The notes below the pieces were generated by a model. The model saw only the letters and a list, made by a program, of their open reading frames with translations. It was not told where the DNA came from and did not search any database. From NCBI GenBank assembly GCA_964412015.1, contig CAYPMO010000002.1, forward strand, positions 124,001 to 188,000: a stretch of 64,000 nt of DNA, written 5' to 3'. The stretch is from SZUA-318 sp964412015 (GTDB lineage: Bacteria > Gemmatimonadota > Gemmatimonadetes > Longimicrobiales > Gaopeijiaceae). The translations under genes were made by a program, and so were the position numbers. This document shows positions 15,858 through 25,335 of this stretch, piece by piece. Positions within the stretch are counted from its first letter, which is position 1. The number at the start of each line of letters is the position of its first letter.

Positions 15858-17419
15858 TGGCCGAGGAACGCACGTTCAGGACCGACAGCGGCATTCCCCT
15901 CGAGCGCATCTACGGCCCCCGGGGCGACGCCGTGGGCGAGGCGCTCGGCGAGCCCGGCGCGTTTCCGTTCACGCGGGGCCCCCATCCCGACATGTACAGG
16001 GGCCGCGTCTGGACGATGCGGCAGTACGCGGGGTTCGGCACGGCCGAGGAGACCAACGAGCGCTTCCACTACCTCCTGGAGCGGGGCCAGACCGGGCTGT
16101 CCGTGGCCTTCGATCTGCCGACACAGATGGGGTACGACTCCGATCACCCGATGGCTGCGGGCGAGGTCGGCAGGGTCGGGGTGGCGATCGATTCCCTGGA
16201 CGACATGCGCGCGCTGTTCCGCGGGATCCGCCTGAACGAGGTCTCGACGTCCATGACGATCAACTCGACCGCGGCGATCCTGCTGGCCTGCTACGTGGCC
16301 CTCGGGGACGAGCAGGGGGTCGCGAGAAGCGCGCTGGCGGGGACCGTCCAGAACGACGTGCTCAAGGAGTATGTCGCCAGGGGCACGTACATCTTTCCGG
16401 TGGATCCGTCCCTCCGCCTGGTCTCGGACATCCTCGCGTTCTGCGCGGCCGAGGTGCCGCGCTGGAATCCGATCTCGATCTCCGGCTACCACATCCGAGA
16501 GGCCGGCGCCACCGCGCCTCAGGAGCTCGCGTTCACGTTCGCCAACGGCCTCGCGTACGTGGACCAGGCCCTCTCGCGGGGAGTCGCCCTCGAGTCGTTC
16601 GCGCCTCGGCTCTCGTTCTTCTTCGCGGCCCACAACGACCTCCTGGAGGAGGTGGCGAAGTTCCGGGCCGCGCGCCGCCTCTGGGCGCGGCTCATGCGCG
16701 AGCGATACGGCGCCTCCGACCGCTCCTGCATGCTGCGGTTCCACACACAGACGGGCGGGTCCACCCTCACGGCGCAGCAGCCGCTCAACAACGTCGTGCG
16801 GGTGACCGTTCAGGCGCTCGCCGCCACCTTGGGCGGGACTCAATCGCTCCACACCAACGGATACGACGAGGCCCTGGCGCTGCCCACGGAGGAGTCGGCC
16901 AGGCTCGCGCTTCGCACCCAACAGATCCTCGCGTCGGAGTCCGGGGTGACGCGGACGGTGGACCCGCTCGGAGGCTCGTACTTCGTGGAAGCCCTCACCG
17001 ACGAGGTCGAGGGCCGCGCGCGGGCGTACCTGGACCGCATCGACGAGCTCGGGGGGGCGGCCCGGGCGATCGACTACATGCAGCACGAGATCCACCGCGC
17101 GGCCTACGCGTGGCAGCGTGGCGTCGAGTCCGGCGCGCGCCCACTGGTGGGCGTGAACGTCCACGTCGAGAACGAGGGTCCGCCGCGCATCGAGCAGCCG
17201 GACTATTCGGCGTTCGAGCGCGCGCAGCGGGAGAGACTGGCCGGCAGGAAGGCGTCGCGGGACGGAGCGTCGGCGCGCAGCGCCCTCGAGCGGGTACGCG
17301 CGGCGGTCCGGGGAAGCGACAACCTCATGCCCCCGATCATCGCCGCCGTGAAGGCCTCGGCGACGCTGGGCGAGATCAGCGACGCGCTGCGGGCCGAATG
17401 GGGGGTGTTCGACGCCTGA
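15857..17419 (+). CDS. mutA: Methylmalonyl-CoA mutase, catalytic (TIM-barrel) subunit
   Basis: Converts methylmalonyl-CoA to succinyl-CoA using adenosylcobalamin. The 520 residues cover the substrate-binding TIM barrel: YGPRGDAVGEALGEPG-type start, PFTRGPHPDMYRGRVWTMRQ, DLPTQMGYDSDHPMAAGEVG, TISGYHIREAG-type SISGYHIREAGAT and FHTQTGGSTLTAQQP. There is no C-terminal cobalamin-binding domain (no DxHxxG), so the B12-binding subunit must be a separate gene outside this window, as in split mutases of archaea and some bacteria. GTG 15854 could also start, but ATG 15857 fits the TGATG overlap. Confidence 0.93.
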   Translation: MAEERTFRTDSGIPLERIYGPRGDAVGEALGEPGAFPFTRGPHPDMYRGRVWTMRQYAGFGTAEETNERFHYLLERGQTGLSVAFDLPTQMGYDSDHPMAAGEVGRVGVAIDSLDDMRALFRGIRLNEVSTSMTINSTAAILLACYVALGDEQGVARSALAGTVQNDVLKEYVARGTYIFPVDPSLRLVSDILAFCAAEVPRWNPISISGYHIREAGATAPQELAFTFANGLAYVDQALSRGVALESFAPRLSFFFAAHNDLLEEVAKFRAARRLWARLMRERYGASDRSCMLRFHTQTGGSTLTAQQPLNNVVRVTVQALAATLGGTQSLHTNGYDEALALPTEESARLALRTQQILASESGVTRTVDPLGGSYFVEALTDEVEGRARAYLDRIDELGGAARAIDYMQHEIHRAAYAWQRGVESGARPLVGVNVHVENEGPPRIEQPDYSAFERAQRERLAGRKASRDGASARSALERVRAAVRGSDNLMPPIIAAVKASATLGEISDALRAEWGVFDA

Positions 17420-17503
17420 GCGTCCGGGAGGCGTGGTCGTCCACCCGCGCCCGCATTAGGTTTTTAGGCTATCGCACTTCTCAGCACGAGGATATCGCGC
17501 GCC

Positions 17504-17776
17504 ATGCCCACGTACGAGTACCGGTGCCCCGCGGGACACCATTTCGAGGTATTCCAGCGCATCTCGGACAAGCCCGAGGCGATCTGTCCCGAATGCGGCC
17601 GGCCCGCGCAGCGTCAGATCTCCGCAGGAGCGGGGTTCCTGTTCAGGGGTGAAGGGTTCTACAGCACCGACTACCGGAGCGCGGACTACAAGAAGAAGGC
17701 CTCCTCCGAGGCCTCGGACACGGCCGGATCGAAGCCGGCCGCCGACGGCGGCTCCGCCTCGAAGGCGGACGCCTGA
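17504..17776 (+). CDS. FmdB-type zinc ribbon protein
   Basis: 90-residue small protein of the FmdB/CxxC-ribbon regulatory family: MPTYEYRCPAGHHFEVFQ at the start, the second zinc knuckle CPECGRPAQRQ, and GFLFRGEGFYSTDYRS, which is typical of this family. The C-terminal 25 residues are low-complexity Ala/Ser/Lys/Asp. Role unknown; often found beside translation genes. argS follows after four bases. Confidence 0.85.
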   Translation: MPTYEYRCPAGHHFEVFQRISDKPEAICPECGRPAQRQISAGAGFLFRGEGFYSTDYRSADYKKKASSEASDTAGSKPAADGGSASKADA

Positions 17777-17780
17777 GGCA

Positions 17781-19475
17781 ATGGCCCACGACGCCATCCG
17801 CTCCGCCCTCGGAGAAGTCCTGGCCGACATGGGAGCGCCCGACGCCCCCGTGCAGCTCGAGCGCCCGCGAGACCCCGAGCACGGGGACCTGGCGACGAAC
17901 GTCGCGATGACGCTCGCCAGGCGGCTCGGCCGACCGCCGCGCGAGGTCGCCGAGGAGATCTCCCGCCGGCTCGATCTCGCGGCGGCGGGCGTCTCGGCGG
18001 TCCAGGTGGCGGGCCCGGGATTCCTGAACTTCCGGCTGACGTCGGCGGCGGTGGCGTCGGTGCTCGACGAGATCGTGCGCCTCGACCTCGACTTCGGGAG
18101 GAGCGACGTGGGGGCCGGCCGCCGCGTGATGGTGGAGTTCGTGTCCGCCAACCCCACGGGGCCGCTTCACCTCGGACACGGGCGCCAGGCCGCCCTGGGC
18201 GACGCGATCGCGTCGCTCCTGGAATGGACCGGATGGAGCGTGCACCGTGAGTTCTACTACAACGACGGCGGCACGCAAATGGAGAACCTGGCTCGGAGCG
18301 TCTGGGCCCGGTACCAGGAGCTCCATGGGCGGCCCGCCGAGATCCCCGAGGGCGGGTACCGAGGCGAGTACGTCCGGGACATCGCCCGGGACATCGCCGC
18401 CGAGGTGGGAAGCCGCTGGGTGGGAGACGACTCGTGGGAGGCCCTGGACGCGATGCGCAGATTCGCGGTCCGCGTCCTGCGGGCCGAGCAGGACCGCGAC
18501 CTGAGCGACTTCCGCATCCGCTTCGACGAGTACTTCCTCGAATCCTCCCTCTACACCGATGGGAAGGTGGACGCCACCGTCCGGGCGTTGAAGTCGACGG
18601 GGCACGTCTTCGAGAGGGAAGGGGCGATCTGGCTCCGCACCAGCGAGTTCGGGGACGACAAGGACCGCGTCATGATCCGGTCCAACGGGCAGCCGACGTA
18701 TTTCCTCCCCGACGTCGCCTACCACGTCGACAAGTGGGAACGCGGCTTCCACCGGGCCATCAACGTCCAGGGCAGCGACCACCACGGCACGGTGGCCCGC
18801 GTGCGCGCCGGGCTCCGGGCGCTGGGCAAGCCCGCCGGGTATCCCGAGTACGTGCTGCACCAGATGGTCAGGGTGGAGCGCGATGGCCAGGAGGTGAAGT
18901 TCTCCAAGCGCGCGGGCTCGTACACGACGCTGCGCGAGCTCTACGACCAGGTGGGCGTGGACGTGGCTCGCTACTTCCTGCAGATGCGCAAGCCCGACGC
19001 GCACCTCGTGTTCGACCTGGACGTCGCGCTCGACCAGTCGGACAAGAACCCGGTCTACAAGGCCCAGTACGCACACGCGCGCATGTGCTCGATCTTCGGG
19101 AAGGGTGGGATCGAGCCCGAGGACGTGAGGCCTGGAAGCGCCGACCTGGGCCTCCTCTCGAACGAGCTGGAGCGCGAGCTGGTGAAGCGCTTGGGGGAGT
19201 TCCCCGACATGGTGCGACGCGCGGCCGAGGGAGCCATGCCCCACATCGTGTGCGACTACATCGAGCAGACCGCCGGGGCTGCCAACGCGTGGTATCACGC
19301 CGGAAATCCCTCGAGGAACCCCGCGCTCGCGGTTCTCGTGCAGGATGCGTCGCTCCGCCCCGCGCGACTCGTGCTCACACGGGCAGTACAGATCGTGCTC
19401 CGCAACGCGCTGACGATTCTCGGCATCGAGGCCCCCCGGCGCATGGTACGCGCCGAGGAGAGCGTGGTGACCTGA
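17781..19475 (+). CDS. argS: Arginyl-tRNA synthetase
   Basis: Class I synthetase, 564 residues. N-terminal Add-1 domain (1-95), then the HIGH-type motif in SANPTGPLHLGHGRQAALGD, FYYNDGGTQMENLA, and DRVMIRSNGQPTYFLPDVAYH. The KMSKS-equivalent KFSKRAG precedes the DALR anticodon-binding domain (NPVYKAQYAHARMCSIF). The frame is open upstream, but ATG 17781 gives the normal N-terminus. The stop overlaps the next ATG (TGATG). Confidence 0.95.
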   Translation: MAHDAIRSALGEVLADMGAPDAPVQLERPRDPEHGDLATNVAMTLARRLGRPPREVAEEISRRLDLAAAGVSAVQVAGPGFLNFRLTSAAVASVLDEIVRLDLDFGRSDVGAGRRVMVEFVSANPTGPLHLGHGRQAALGDAIASLLEWTGWSVHREFYYNDGGTQMENLARSVWARYQELHGRPAEIPEGGYRGEYVRDIARDIAAEVGSRWVGDDSWEALDAMRRFAVRVLRAEQDRDLSDFRIRFDEYFLESSLYTDGKVDATVRALKSTGHVFEREGAIWLRTSEFGDDKDRVMIRSNGQPTYFLPDVAYHVDKWERGFHRAINVQGSDHHGTVARVRAGLRALGKPAGYPEYVLHQMVRVERDGQEVKFSKRAGSYTTLRELYDQVGVDVARYFLQMRKPDAHLVFDLDVALDQSDKNPVYKAQYAHARMCSIFGKGGIEPEDVRPGSADLGLLSNELERELVKRLGEFPDMVRRAAEGAMPHIVCDYIEQTAGAANAWYHAGNPSRNPALAVLVQDASLRPARLVLTRAVQIVLRNALTILGIEAPRRMVRAEESVVT

Positions 19476-20401
19476 TGGCCATTCTCTGCGTCGGAAGCGT
19501 CGCGCTCGACTCCGTCGAGACCCCCTTCGGCAGGGCCGAGCGCGTCCTCGGCGGCTCCGCGGTCTTCTTTTCCGCGGCCGCCACGTTCTTTTCCCCGGTG
19601 CGCATGGTCGGCGTGGTCGGCGAAGACTACCCGCAGCACGACCTCGACTTCCTGGTCGAGCGCGGCACCGATCTCTCGGGGATCGAAACCCGTCCCGGCG
19701 AGAGCTTCTTCTGGGCAGGCCGGTATCATTACGATCTCAATATCCGCGATACGCTGGAGACGCGCCTCGGCGTCTTCGCCGACTTCCGACCCAGGATCCC
19801 GGAGGGGTTCAGGGATAGCCGGTATGTGTTCCTCGGCAACATCGACCCGCAGCTCCAGCACGACGTGCTCGACCACGTGGACCGGCCCGAGGTCGTGGCA
19901 TGCGATACGATGAACTACTGGATCGAGGGGAAGAGGAAAGAGCTTCTCTCCCTCCTCGGCCGTGTGGACATCCTCCTCGTGAACGACGCCGAAGCGCGCC
20001 AGCTCGCCGACGAGCCCAACCTGCTCAAGGCGGCGCGCCGGATCCGGGATTGGGGCCCGAGCATCGTCGTCGTGAAGAAGGGAGAGCACGGGGCGATCCT
20101 CTTCGCCGACGGCTGGGTCTTCTTCGTTCCCGGTTACCCCCTCGACACCGTGTTCGACCCGACGGGGGCCGGCGATGCTTTCGCAGGCGGCTTCATGGGC
20201 TATCTGGCCCAGATGGAGTCGCTGGCGGTGGAGGAGCTCCGGCGCGCGATGGTCTTCGGATCCGTCATGGGCTCCTACGCCGTCGAGGACTTCAGCGTCG
20301 ATCGCTTCAAGCGCCTCGAATCCGGCGACATCGACGCGCGTGTCGGGGAGTTCCGGGAGATGACCGCCTTCGAGGCGCATGTGAGAGGGCTCCGTGTCTG
20401 A
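19475..20401 (+). CDS. PfkB-family (ribokinase-like) carbohydrate kinase
   Basis: 308-residue sugar or nucleoside kinase. Seen: the start ILCVGSVALDSVETP, GGSAVFFSAAATFF, the ligand-binding VGVVGEDYPQHDL, and the PfkB signature DTVFDPTGAGDAFAGGF with the catalytic Asp. Substrate cannot be assigned; adenosine-kinase-like proteins of this kind are often next to purM in related genomes. It overlaps both argS and purM. Confidence 0.85.
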   Translation: MAILCVGSVALDSVETPFGRAERVLGGSAVFFSAAATFFSPVRMVGVVGEDYPQHDLDFLVERGTDLSGIETRPGESFFWAGRYHYDLNIRDTLETRLGVFADFRPRIPEGFRDSRYVFLGNIDPQLQHDVLDHVDRPEVVACDTMNYWIEGKRKELLSLLGRVDILLVNDAEARQLADEPNLLKAARRIRDWGPSIVVVKKGEHGAILFADGWVFFVPGYPLDTVFDPTGAGDAFAGGFMGYLAQMESLAVEELRRAMVFGSVMGSYAVEDFSVDRFKRLESGDIDARVGEFREMTAFEAHVRGLRV

Positions 20402-21428
20402 GCTCGGCCTGAGGTACCGCGACGCCGGCGTGGATTTGGACGCCGCCGAGCACGCCAAGGAGCGCCTCAGGGCACTCGTAGCCTCCACGAGGGACGTCTG
20501 GACCCTCTCCGAGCTGGGAGCCTTCGGAGGACTCTACCAGGTGCCCGACGGTCTGTCGGCACCCGTGCTCGTCTCGTCGGCGGATGGCGTGGGCACCAAG
20601 CTCAAGGTGGCTTTCGAGGCGGGACGGCACGGCACGGTGGGACAATGCCTGGTCAACCACTGCGTGAACGATGTTCTCGTCCAGGGCGCGCGCCCGTTGT
20701 TCTTCCTCGACTATCTCGCGACCGGCGGGCTGGACGAGACCGTGATCACCGAAGTGGTGAGCGGCATCGCGGATGCGTGCAGGGACGCCGGCTGCGCGCT
20801 GCTCGGTGGGGAGACCGCGCAGATGCCGGAGTTCTACGCGGCCGGCGAGTACGATCTGGCCGGCTTCATCGTCGGCGTGGTGGAGCGCGACCGGTTGCTC
20901 GACGGCACCCGGATCCGCGAAGGCGACACGTTGCTCGGACTCGCCTCCTCGGGGCTTCACACCAACGGGTACACGCTCGCACGTCGCATCGTGTTCGACG
21001 TGATGGGACTCTCGGTGGACGACGAGCTGCCCGGGGCCGGTCGCTCGGTCGCCGACGAGCTGCTCGAGATCCACCGCAGCTACCTGCCCGCGCTGTGGCC
21101 GTCGCTCCAGGCCGGCGCGATCCGTGGGCTGGCCCACATCACGGGCGGTGGGATCCCGGGCAACCTCCCGCGCATCCTTCCGGCCGGGCTGGGTGCGGTC
21201 GTGGACCGTGGCGCCTGGGAGGTCCCGCCGGTCTTCCGCGTTCTCCAGGAGGCGGGCCGGGTGGACCGGCTCGAGATGGATCGCGTGTTCAACATGGGTA
21301 TCGGCATGCTCGCGGTCGTCCGGCCGGAAGATGCGGCCGCCGTAACCCGTGCCGTGCGGGACGCCGGGATCGGCGTCGGGACGGTCGGCCGGATCGAAGC
21401 GGGACACGGAGTCAGGTATCTCGGATGA
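20394..21428 (+). CDS. purM: Phosphoribosylformylglycinamidine cyclo-ligase (AIR synthetase)
   Basis: Fifth step of purine synthesis, closing the imidazole ring using ATP. The 344 residues show SSADGVGTKLKVAFEAG, GQCLVNHCVNDVLVQGA, LLGGETAQMPEFYA, LASSGLHTNGYTLAR and HITGGGIPGNLPRIL, all standard PurM motifs. GTG 20394 starts inside the kinase gene (8-base overlap), and the stop overlaps the next ATG by four bases. Confidence 0.96.
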   Translation: MSELGLRYRDAGVDLDAAEHAKERLRALVASTRDVWTLSELGAFGGLYQVPDGLSAPVLVSSADGVGTKLKVAFEAGRHGTVGQCLVNHCVNDVLVQGARPLFFLDYLATGGLDETVITEVVSGIADACRDAGCALLGGETAQMPEFYAAGEYDLAGFIVGVVERDRLLDGTRIREGDTLLGLASSGLHTNGYTLARRIVFDVMGLSVDDELPGAGRSVADELLEIHRSYLPALWPSLQAGAIRGLAHITGGGIPGNLPRILPAGLGAVVDRGAWEVPPVFRVLQEAGRVDRLEMDRVFNMGIGMLAVVRPEDAAAVTRAVRDAGIGVGTVGRIEAGHGVRYLG

Positions 21429-22387
21429 AGATTCCGCGCGTGCTCGCCGTCCTGGCGGCCTCGATCGGTTCGCTGGCGGATGCTCCGCCGGCGCGGGCCC
21501 AGAGCGCGCTGGAGGAACTCGCCGCACGCTGTGTCGCGCAGGGCGCCCCCGCGATCCGGTGTCGCGAGCTCGCGGTCACGGCCCGTTCGCTCCAGGGTAC
21601 CGTGGGCGTTCTGACCGGCCTCGGGTCCGAAGTGCCCGGCAGCCCCAGCACCCTCGGCCGGCGCCTGGGAACCTCTCCCCGGATCGCCGTGGGCGGTCGC
21701 GCCGCGTTCGCGCACGTGGGCCTTCCCGATTTGGCCGATCCGGGCACCGAGCCGTCGAGAAAGGCCTCGTTCGTCCTGCCGGTTCTCCAGGCCGACGTCG
21801 CGGTCGGCGTCTTCGACGGCTTCTACGTCATGCCGACGGTGGGCGGCGTACTGAGCCTCGACCTGCTGGCGCGGACGAGCGTGCTGTTCCTCCCGGCGAG
21901 CGAAGGCTTCGACGGGAACGCCACGGGCTGGTCCGTGGGCGCCCGTCTGGGGATCCTTCGGGAGTCCTTCACGCTCCCCGGCGTGTCCGTGTCGCTCACG
22001 CGTCGCGGACTCGAGGCGGTCCGGTTCGGGGACCCGACGGGCCCAGGGGGAGGAGCCGTCGAGGTGGACCCGACCGTGATGTCCGTTCGCGCCACCGTGG
22101 GCAAGGACCTGCTCTCGGTCGGTCTGTTGGCGGGCATGGGCTGGGACCGATACTCGGGATCGGCCACGCTCAGGGCCGCGGGGGTGGGCGCCGTCTCCGA
22201 CCCTTCCTACGAGCACACGCGTCGCCTGCTGTTCGGAGGCGCGTCGCTCAACTTCCTGGTGCTCCAGCTCGCCGCGGAGGTGGGGTGGGCGACCGGGCAA
22301 GGCGCCGTGGACGGCTACCGCGGCACGCCGTTCGACGCCGCGAAGGGAACCGCCTACGGGAGCATCGCTTTCCGGCTGACGATCTAG
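21425..22387 (+). CDS. Probable outer-membrane beta-barrel protein
   Basis: 320 residues with a signal peptide (IPRVLAVLAASIGSLADAPP, cut near ARA-QS). The mature part has alternating hydrophobic strands rich in Gly/Val and ends with SIAFRLTI, an aromatic-containing terminal strand like outer-membrane barrels. It resembles unnamed barrel proteins of Gemmatimonadota, but no named family is recognised. It is overlapped with purM and lies 16 bases before ribD, so it is co-transcribed with biosynthetic genes without an obvious reason. Confidence 0.6.
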   Translation: MKIPRVLAVLAASIGSLADAPPARAQSALEELAARCVAQGAPAIRCRELAVTARSLQGTVGVLTGLGSEVPGSPSTLGRRLGTSPRIAVGGRAAFAHVGLPDLADPGTEPSRKASFVLPVLQADVAVGVFDGFYVMPTVGGVLSLDLLARTSVLFLPASEGFDGNATGWSVGARLGILRESFTLPGVSVSLTRRGLEAVRFGDPTGPGGGAVEVDPTVMSVRATVGKDLLSVGLLAGMGWDRYSGSATLRAAGVGAVSDPSYEHTRRLLFGGASLNFLVLQLAAEVGWATGQGAVDGYRGTPFDAAKGTAYGSIAFRLTI

Positions 22388-22403
22388 GAGCCTGTCCGAA
22401 GTC

Positions 22404-23519
22404 ATGGCCGACACGCCCCACCTCACCGAGGGCGACGCGAGGCATCTGGAGCGGGCGCGCCTCCTCGCCAGAGCCGGATGGGGTCACGTGCACCCCAACC
22501 CCATGGTCGGCTGTGTCCTCGTCCGCGACGGGCAGGTGGTGGCGGAAGGTTACCATCGTGAGTTCGGCGGTCCCCACGCCGAGGTCGTGGCCCTGGAGGC
22601 CGCGCGTGGCCGTACGGAAGGCGCGACGGCGTACGTCACCCTCGAGCCGTGCAAACACCATGGAAAGACGCCGCCATGCACGGGGGCGCTGATCCGCGCC
22701 GGAGTCCGCAGAGTCGTGTTCGGCGCCGCGGACCCCGGCGCGGAATCCGGCGGCGGCGCGCATCTCCTGCGGGCTGCGGGAATCGAGGTGGTCGGGCCCG
22801 TCTGGGACGAGCGCACGTCGAGGGCGGAGAACCCGGCGTTCCACCACACGGCGGCCCACCGGTCTCCGTGGGTAGCGCTCAAGCTGGCGCAGACGCTGGA
22901 CGGCAAGATCGCGGAGCGGACCGGCCGCCGGAGCCGCATCACGGGCCCCGAGGCGGAGCGGCGAACGCACGAGCTCCGCACCGGTTTCGACGCGCTCCTG
23001 GTCGGAACCGGCACCGCACGCGTGGACGACCCGATGCTGACCGTGCGCCTCGCTCCGAGCGGCCGTCTCGCCCCGGCGAGGATGGTCCTCGATCCACGCG
23101 CGGAGATGCCGTCTCGGGCCGCCGTGCTCCGGGACGCGCGCAGCATCCCGGTGCACGTCTTCACCCGACACGATGCGCGCGAGGGCGAGCTCGAGCGGCT
23201 GGAGGGCACCGGGGCCCGCGTCCATCCGATCCCCTACGACGGCAGGGGTCTCTCGCTCGAGGCCGTGCTGGCGGTAGCGTGGGGCCTCGGTATCCGCTCG
23301 ATCCTGTGCGAGGGCGGAGCGAGGCTGTCGGCCGCGCTACTCAGGGAAGGAATCGTCCGTCGCCTCTATCTTTTCATTGCCCCCTTCGCTCTCGGCGAGG
23401 GGGGCGTCGCCGCGTTTCCAGGCGTCGAACGTGACGTGTGGGAGCGGTTCCGGCCTGCGTTCCCACCCGAGGGACTGGGCCAGGACACACTTCTCGTGCT
23501 GGATCGGGAGGAGGACTGA
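22404..23519 (+). CDS. ribD: Bifunctional riboflavin deaminase/reductase RibD
   Basis: Second and third steps of riboflavin synthesis. The N-terminal cytidine-deaminase-like domain has HPNPMVGCVLV, GPHAEVVAL and the zinc site TLEPCKHHGKTPPCTGAL. The C-terminal reductase domain (about 145-371) has KLAQTLDGKIAERTGRRSRI and ILCEGGARLSAALLREG. 371 residues is normal for RibD. The stop overlaps the ribE start. No FMN riboswitch is visible upstream. Confidence 0.95.
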   Translation: MADTPHLTEGDARHLERARLLARAGWGHVHPNPMVGCVLVRDGQVVAEGYHREFGGPHAEVVALEAARGRTEGATAYVTLEPCKHHGKTPPCTGALIRAGVRRVVFGAADPGAESGGGAHLLRAAGIEVVGPVWDERTSRAENPAFHHTAAHRSPWVALKLAQTLDGKIAERTGRRSRITGPEAERRTHELRTGFDALLVGTGTARVDDPMLTVRLAPSGRLAPARMVLDPRAEMPSRAAVLRDARSIPVHVFTRHDAREGELERLEGTGARVHPIPYDGRGLSLEAVLAVAWGLGIRSILCEGGARLSAALLREGIVRRLYLFIAPFALGEGGVAAFPGVERDVWERFRPAFPPEGLGQDTLLVLDREED

Positions 23520-24118
23520 TGTTCACCGGAATCGTCGAGACGATGGGCCACGTGGTCGAAGCCGTGGACCTGGACACCACACGCCGGTTCCGCCTCGAGG
23601 CGTCGGACCTCGGCGGCGCGCTGGGGTCAGGCGAGTCGGTAGCCGTGGACGGCGCCTGCCTGACCGTGGTCGAAGCCGCGGGAAAGACCTTCAGCGTGGA
23701 CGTGATCGGCACCACGCTGGAGCGGACGATCGCCGGGCGCTACCGTTCCGGCACGAAGGTGAACCTGGAGCGGGCGATGGTACTGGGAGCCCGCCTCGAC
23801 GGACACCTCGTGCAGGGACACGTGGATGGTGTCGGTACGCTCGAGAACGTGCGACGGGACGGCGAGTACTGGCTCATGGATTTCCGGATCCCGCGGGAGA
23901 TCGCGGAGGAGACCATCCTGCACGGTTCGATCGCGCTGAACGGTGTCAGCCTGACGGTCAGCGCCCAGCCCGAGGTGGACGTCGTCCAGATCGGGATCAT
24001 CCCCTTCACGTGGGACAACACGAACCTGGGCTCCCTCGAACCGGGAGATCCGGTGAACGTCGAGGGGGACCTGATCGGGAAGTACGTGGGTAGGATCTTG
24101 GCCACGCGCGGCCGCTGA
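23519..24118 (+). CDS. ribE: Riboflavin synthase alpha chain
   Basis: Final step: two lumazine molecules dismutate to riboflavin. The 199 residues contain the two lumazine-binding repeats; MFTGIVETMG is the standard start, with VAVDGACLTV and VNLERAMVLGARLDGHLVQGH in repeat 1 and ALNGVSLTV and VNVEGDLIGKYV in repeat 2. ATG 23519 overlaps ribD TGA. Confidence 0.96.
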   Translation: MFTGIVETMGHVVEAVDLDTTRRFRLEASDLGGALGSGESVAVDGACLTVVEAAGKTFSVDVIGTTLERTIAGRYRSGTKVNLERAMVLGARLDGHLVQGHVDGVGTLENVRRDGEYWLMDFRIPREIAEETILHGSIALNGVSLTVSAQPEVDVVQIGIIPFTWDNTNLGSLEPGDPVNVEGDLIGKYVGRILATRGR

Positions 24119-24135
24119 CGAAGCGAGGAGCATCC

Positions 24136-25335
24136 ATGCCGTTCGATCGTGTCGAGGACGCCATCGAGGACATCCGTCGGGGCAGGATGGTCATTGTCGC
24201 CGACGACGAAGATCGAGAGAACGAAGGCGATCTTCTCATGGCGGCGTCGCTCGTGACGCCCGACCACATCAACTTCATGACCAAGCACGGGCGCGGTCTG
24301 ATCTGCATCGCGCTCACGAACGAGCGCGCCAACGAGCTCGAGCTGCCCCTGATGGCCGAGGTGAATACCGACCCACAGGGCACCGCGTTCACCGTATCGG
24401 TCGATGCCCATCGGCGGTTCGGGGTCACGACGGGAATCAGCGCCCACGATCGCGCCAAGACGATCCAGGTCATCCTCGACCCGCGCACGGCTCCTCACGA
24501 TCTGCGCCGGCCTGGACACGTCTTCCCGCTGCGGGCGAAGCCAGGCGGCGTGCTCCGTCGCGTCGGCCAGACCGAGGCCGCGGTGGACCTCGCTACGCTC
24601 GCGGGCCTCCCACCCGCCGGCGTGATCTGCGAGATCCTGAACGAGGACGGCACGATGGCGCGCCGCCCCCAACTCGATACGATCGCGAAGGAGCACGGGC
24701 TCCGGTTCATCACGGTGGCGCAGCTGGTCGCCTACCGCCTCACCAAGACCCGCCTCGTGCGGAGGGTCGCCGAGGCGGACCTCCCGACCAGGGTCGGCTC
24801 GTTCCGGGTCATCGCGTACGAAAGCGTCGTGGACCACCGCGAGCACCTCGCGTTGGTCAAGGGCGACGTGACGGGAAAGGCGAACGTCCTGGTCCGCATG
24901 CACTCCGAGTGCATGACGGGGGACGTGTTCGGCTCGCTGCGCTGCGATTGCGGTCCGCAGCTCGACGCCGCGATGCGTCGGATCGAAGAGGAGGGACTGG
25001 GCGCCGTCGTCTACCTGAGCCAGGAAGGGCGCGGCATCGGCCTCGGAAACAAGGTCATGGCGTATGCCCTCCAGGATAAGGGTATGGACACCGTCGAGGC
25101 CAACGAACGGTTGGGCTTCAAGCCGGATCTCCGCGACTACGGAATCGGGGCGCAGATCCTCCTCGACCTCGGGCTGACGTCCATCCGCCTGCTCACGAAC
25201 AATCCCCGCAAGATCGTCGGGCTGGACGGCTACGATATCGAGATCACCGGCCGGGAGGCCCTTCAGGTGCCCGCCGGCCAGCACAACGAACGGTACCTGG
25301 AAACGAAGCGCACCAAGCTGGGACATCTCTTGTGA
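24136..25335 (+). CDS. ribBA: 3,4-DHBP synthase / GTP cyclohydrolase II
   Basis: Bifunctional enzyme supplying both riboflavin precursors. The N-terminal RibB domain has IVADDEDRENEGDLLMAA and the C-terminal RibA domain has VLVRMHSECMTGDVFGSLRCDCG with the zinc cysteines and YLSQEGRGIGLGNK. 399 residues, full length. A ribosome site GAGGAG is visible before the ATG. It overlaps ribH by four bases. Confidence 0.96.
   Translation: MPFDRVEDAIEDIRRGRMVIVADDEDRENEGDLLMAASLVTPDHINFMTKHGRGLICIALTNERANELELPLMAEVNTDPQGTAFTVSVDAHRRFGVTTGISAHDRAKTIQVILDPRTAPHDLRRPGHVFPLRAKPGGVLRRVGQTEAAVDLATLAGLPPAGVICEILNEDGTMARRPQLDTIAKEHGLRFITVAQLVAYRLTKTRLVRRVAEADLPTRVGSFRVIAYESVVDHREHLALVKGDVTGKANVLVRMHSECMTGDVFGSLRCDCGPQLDAAMRRIEEEGLGAVVYLSQEGRGIGLGNKVMAYALQDKGMDTVEANERLGFKPDLRDYGIGAQILLDLGLTSIRLLTNNPRKIVGLDGYDIEITGREALQVPAGQHNERYLETKRTKLGHLL

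Noticed and set aside
22388..22403. FMN riboswitch before ribD
   Set aside because: Only 16 bases separate ribD from the preceding gene.
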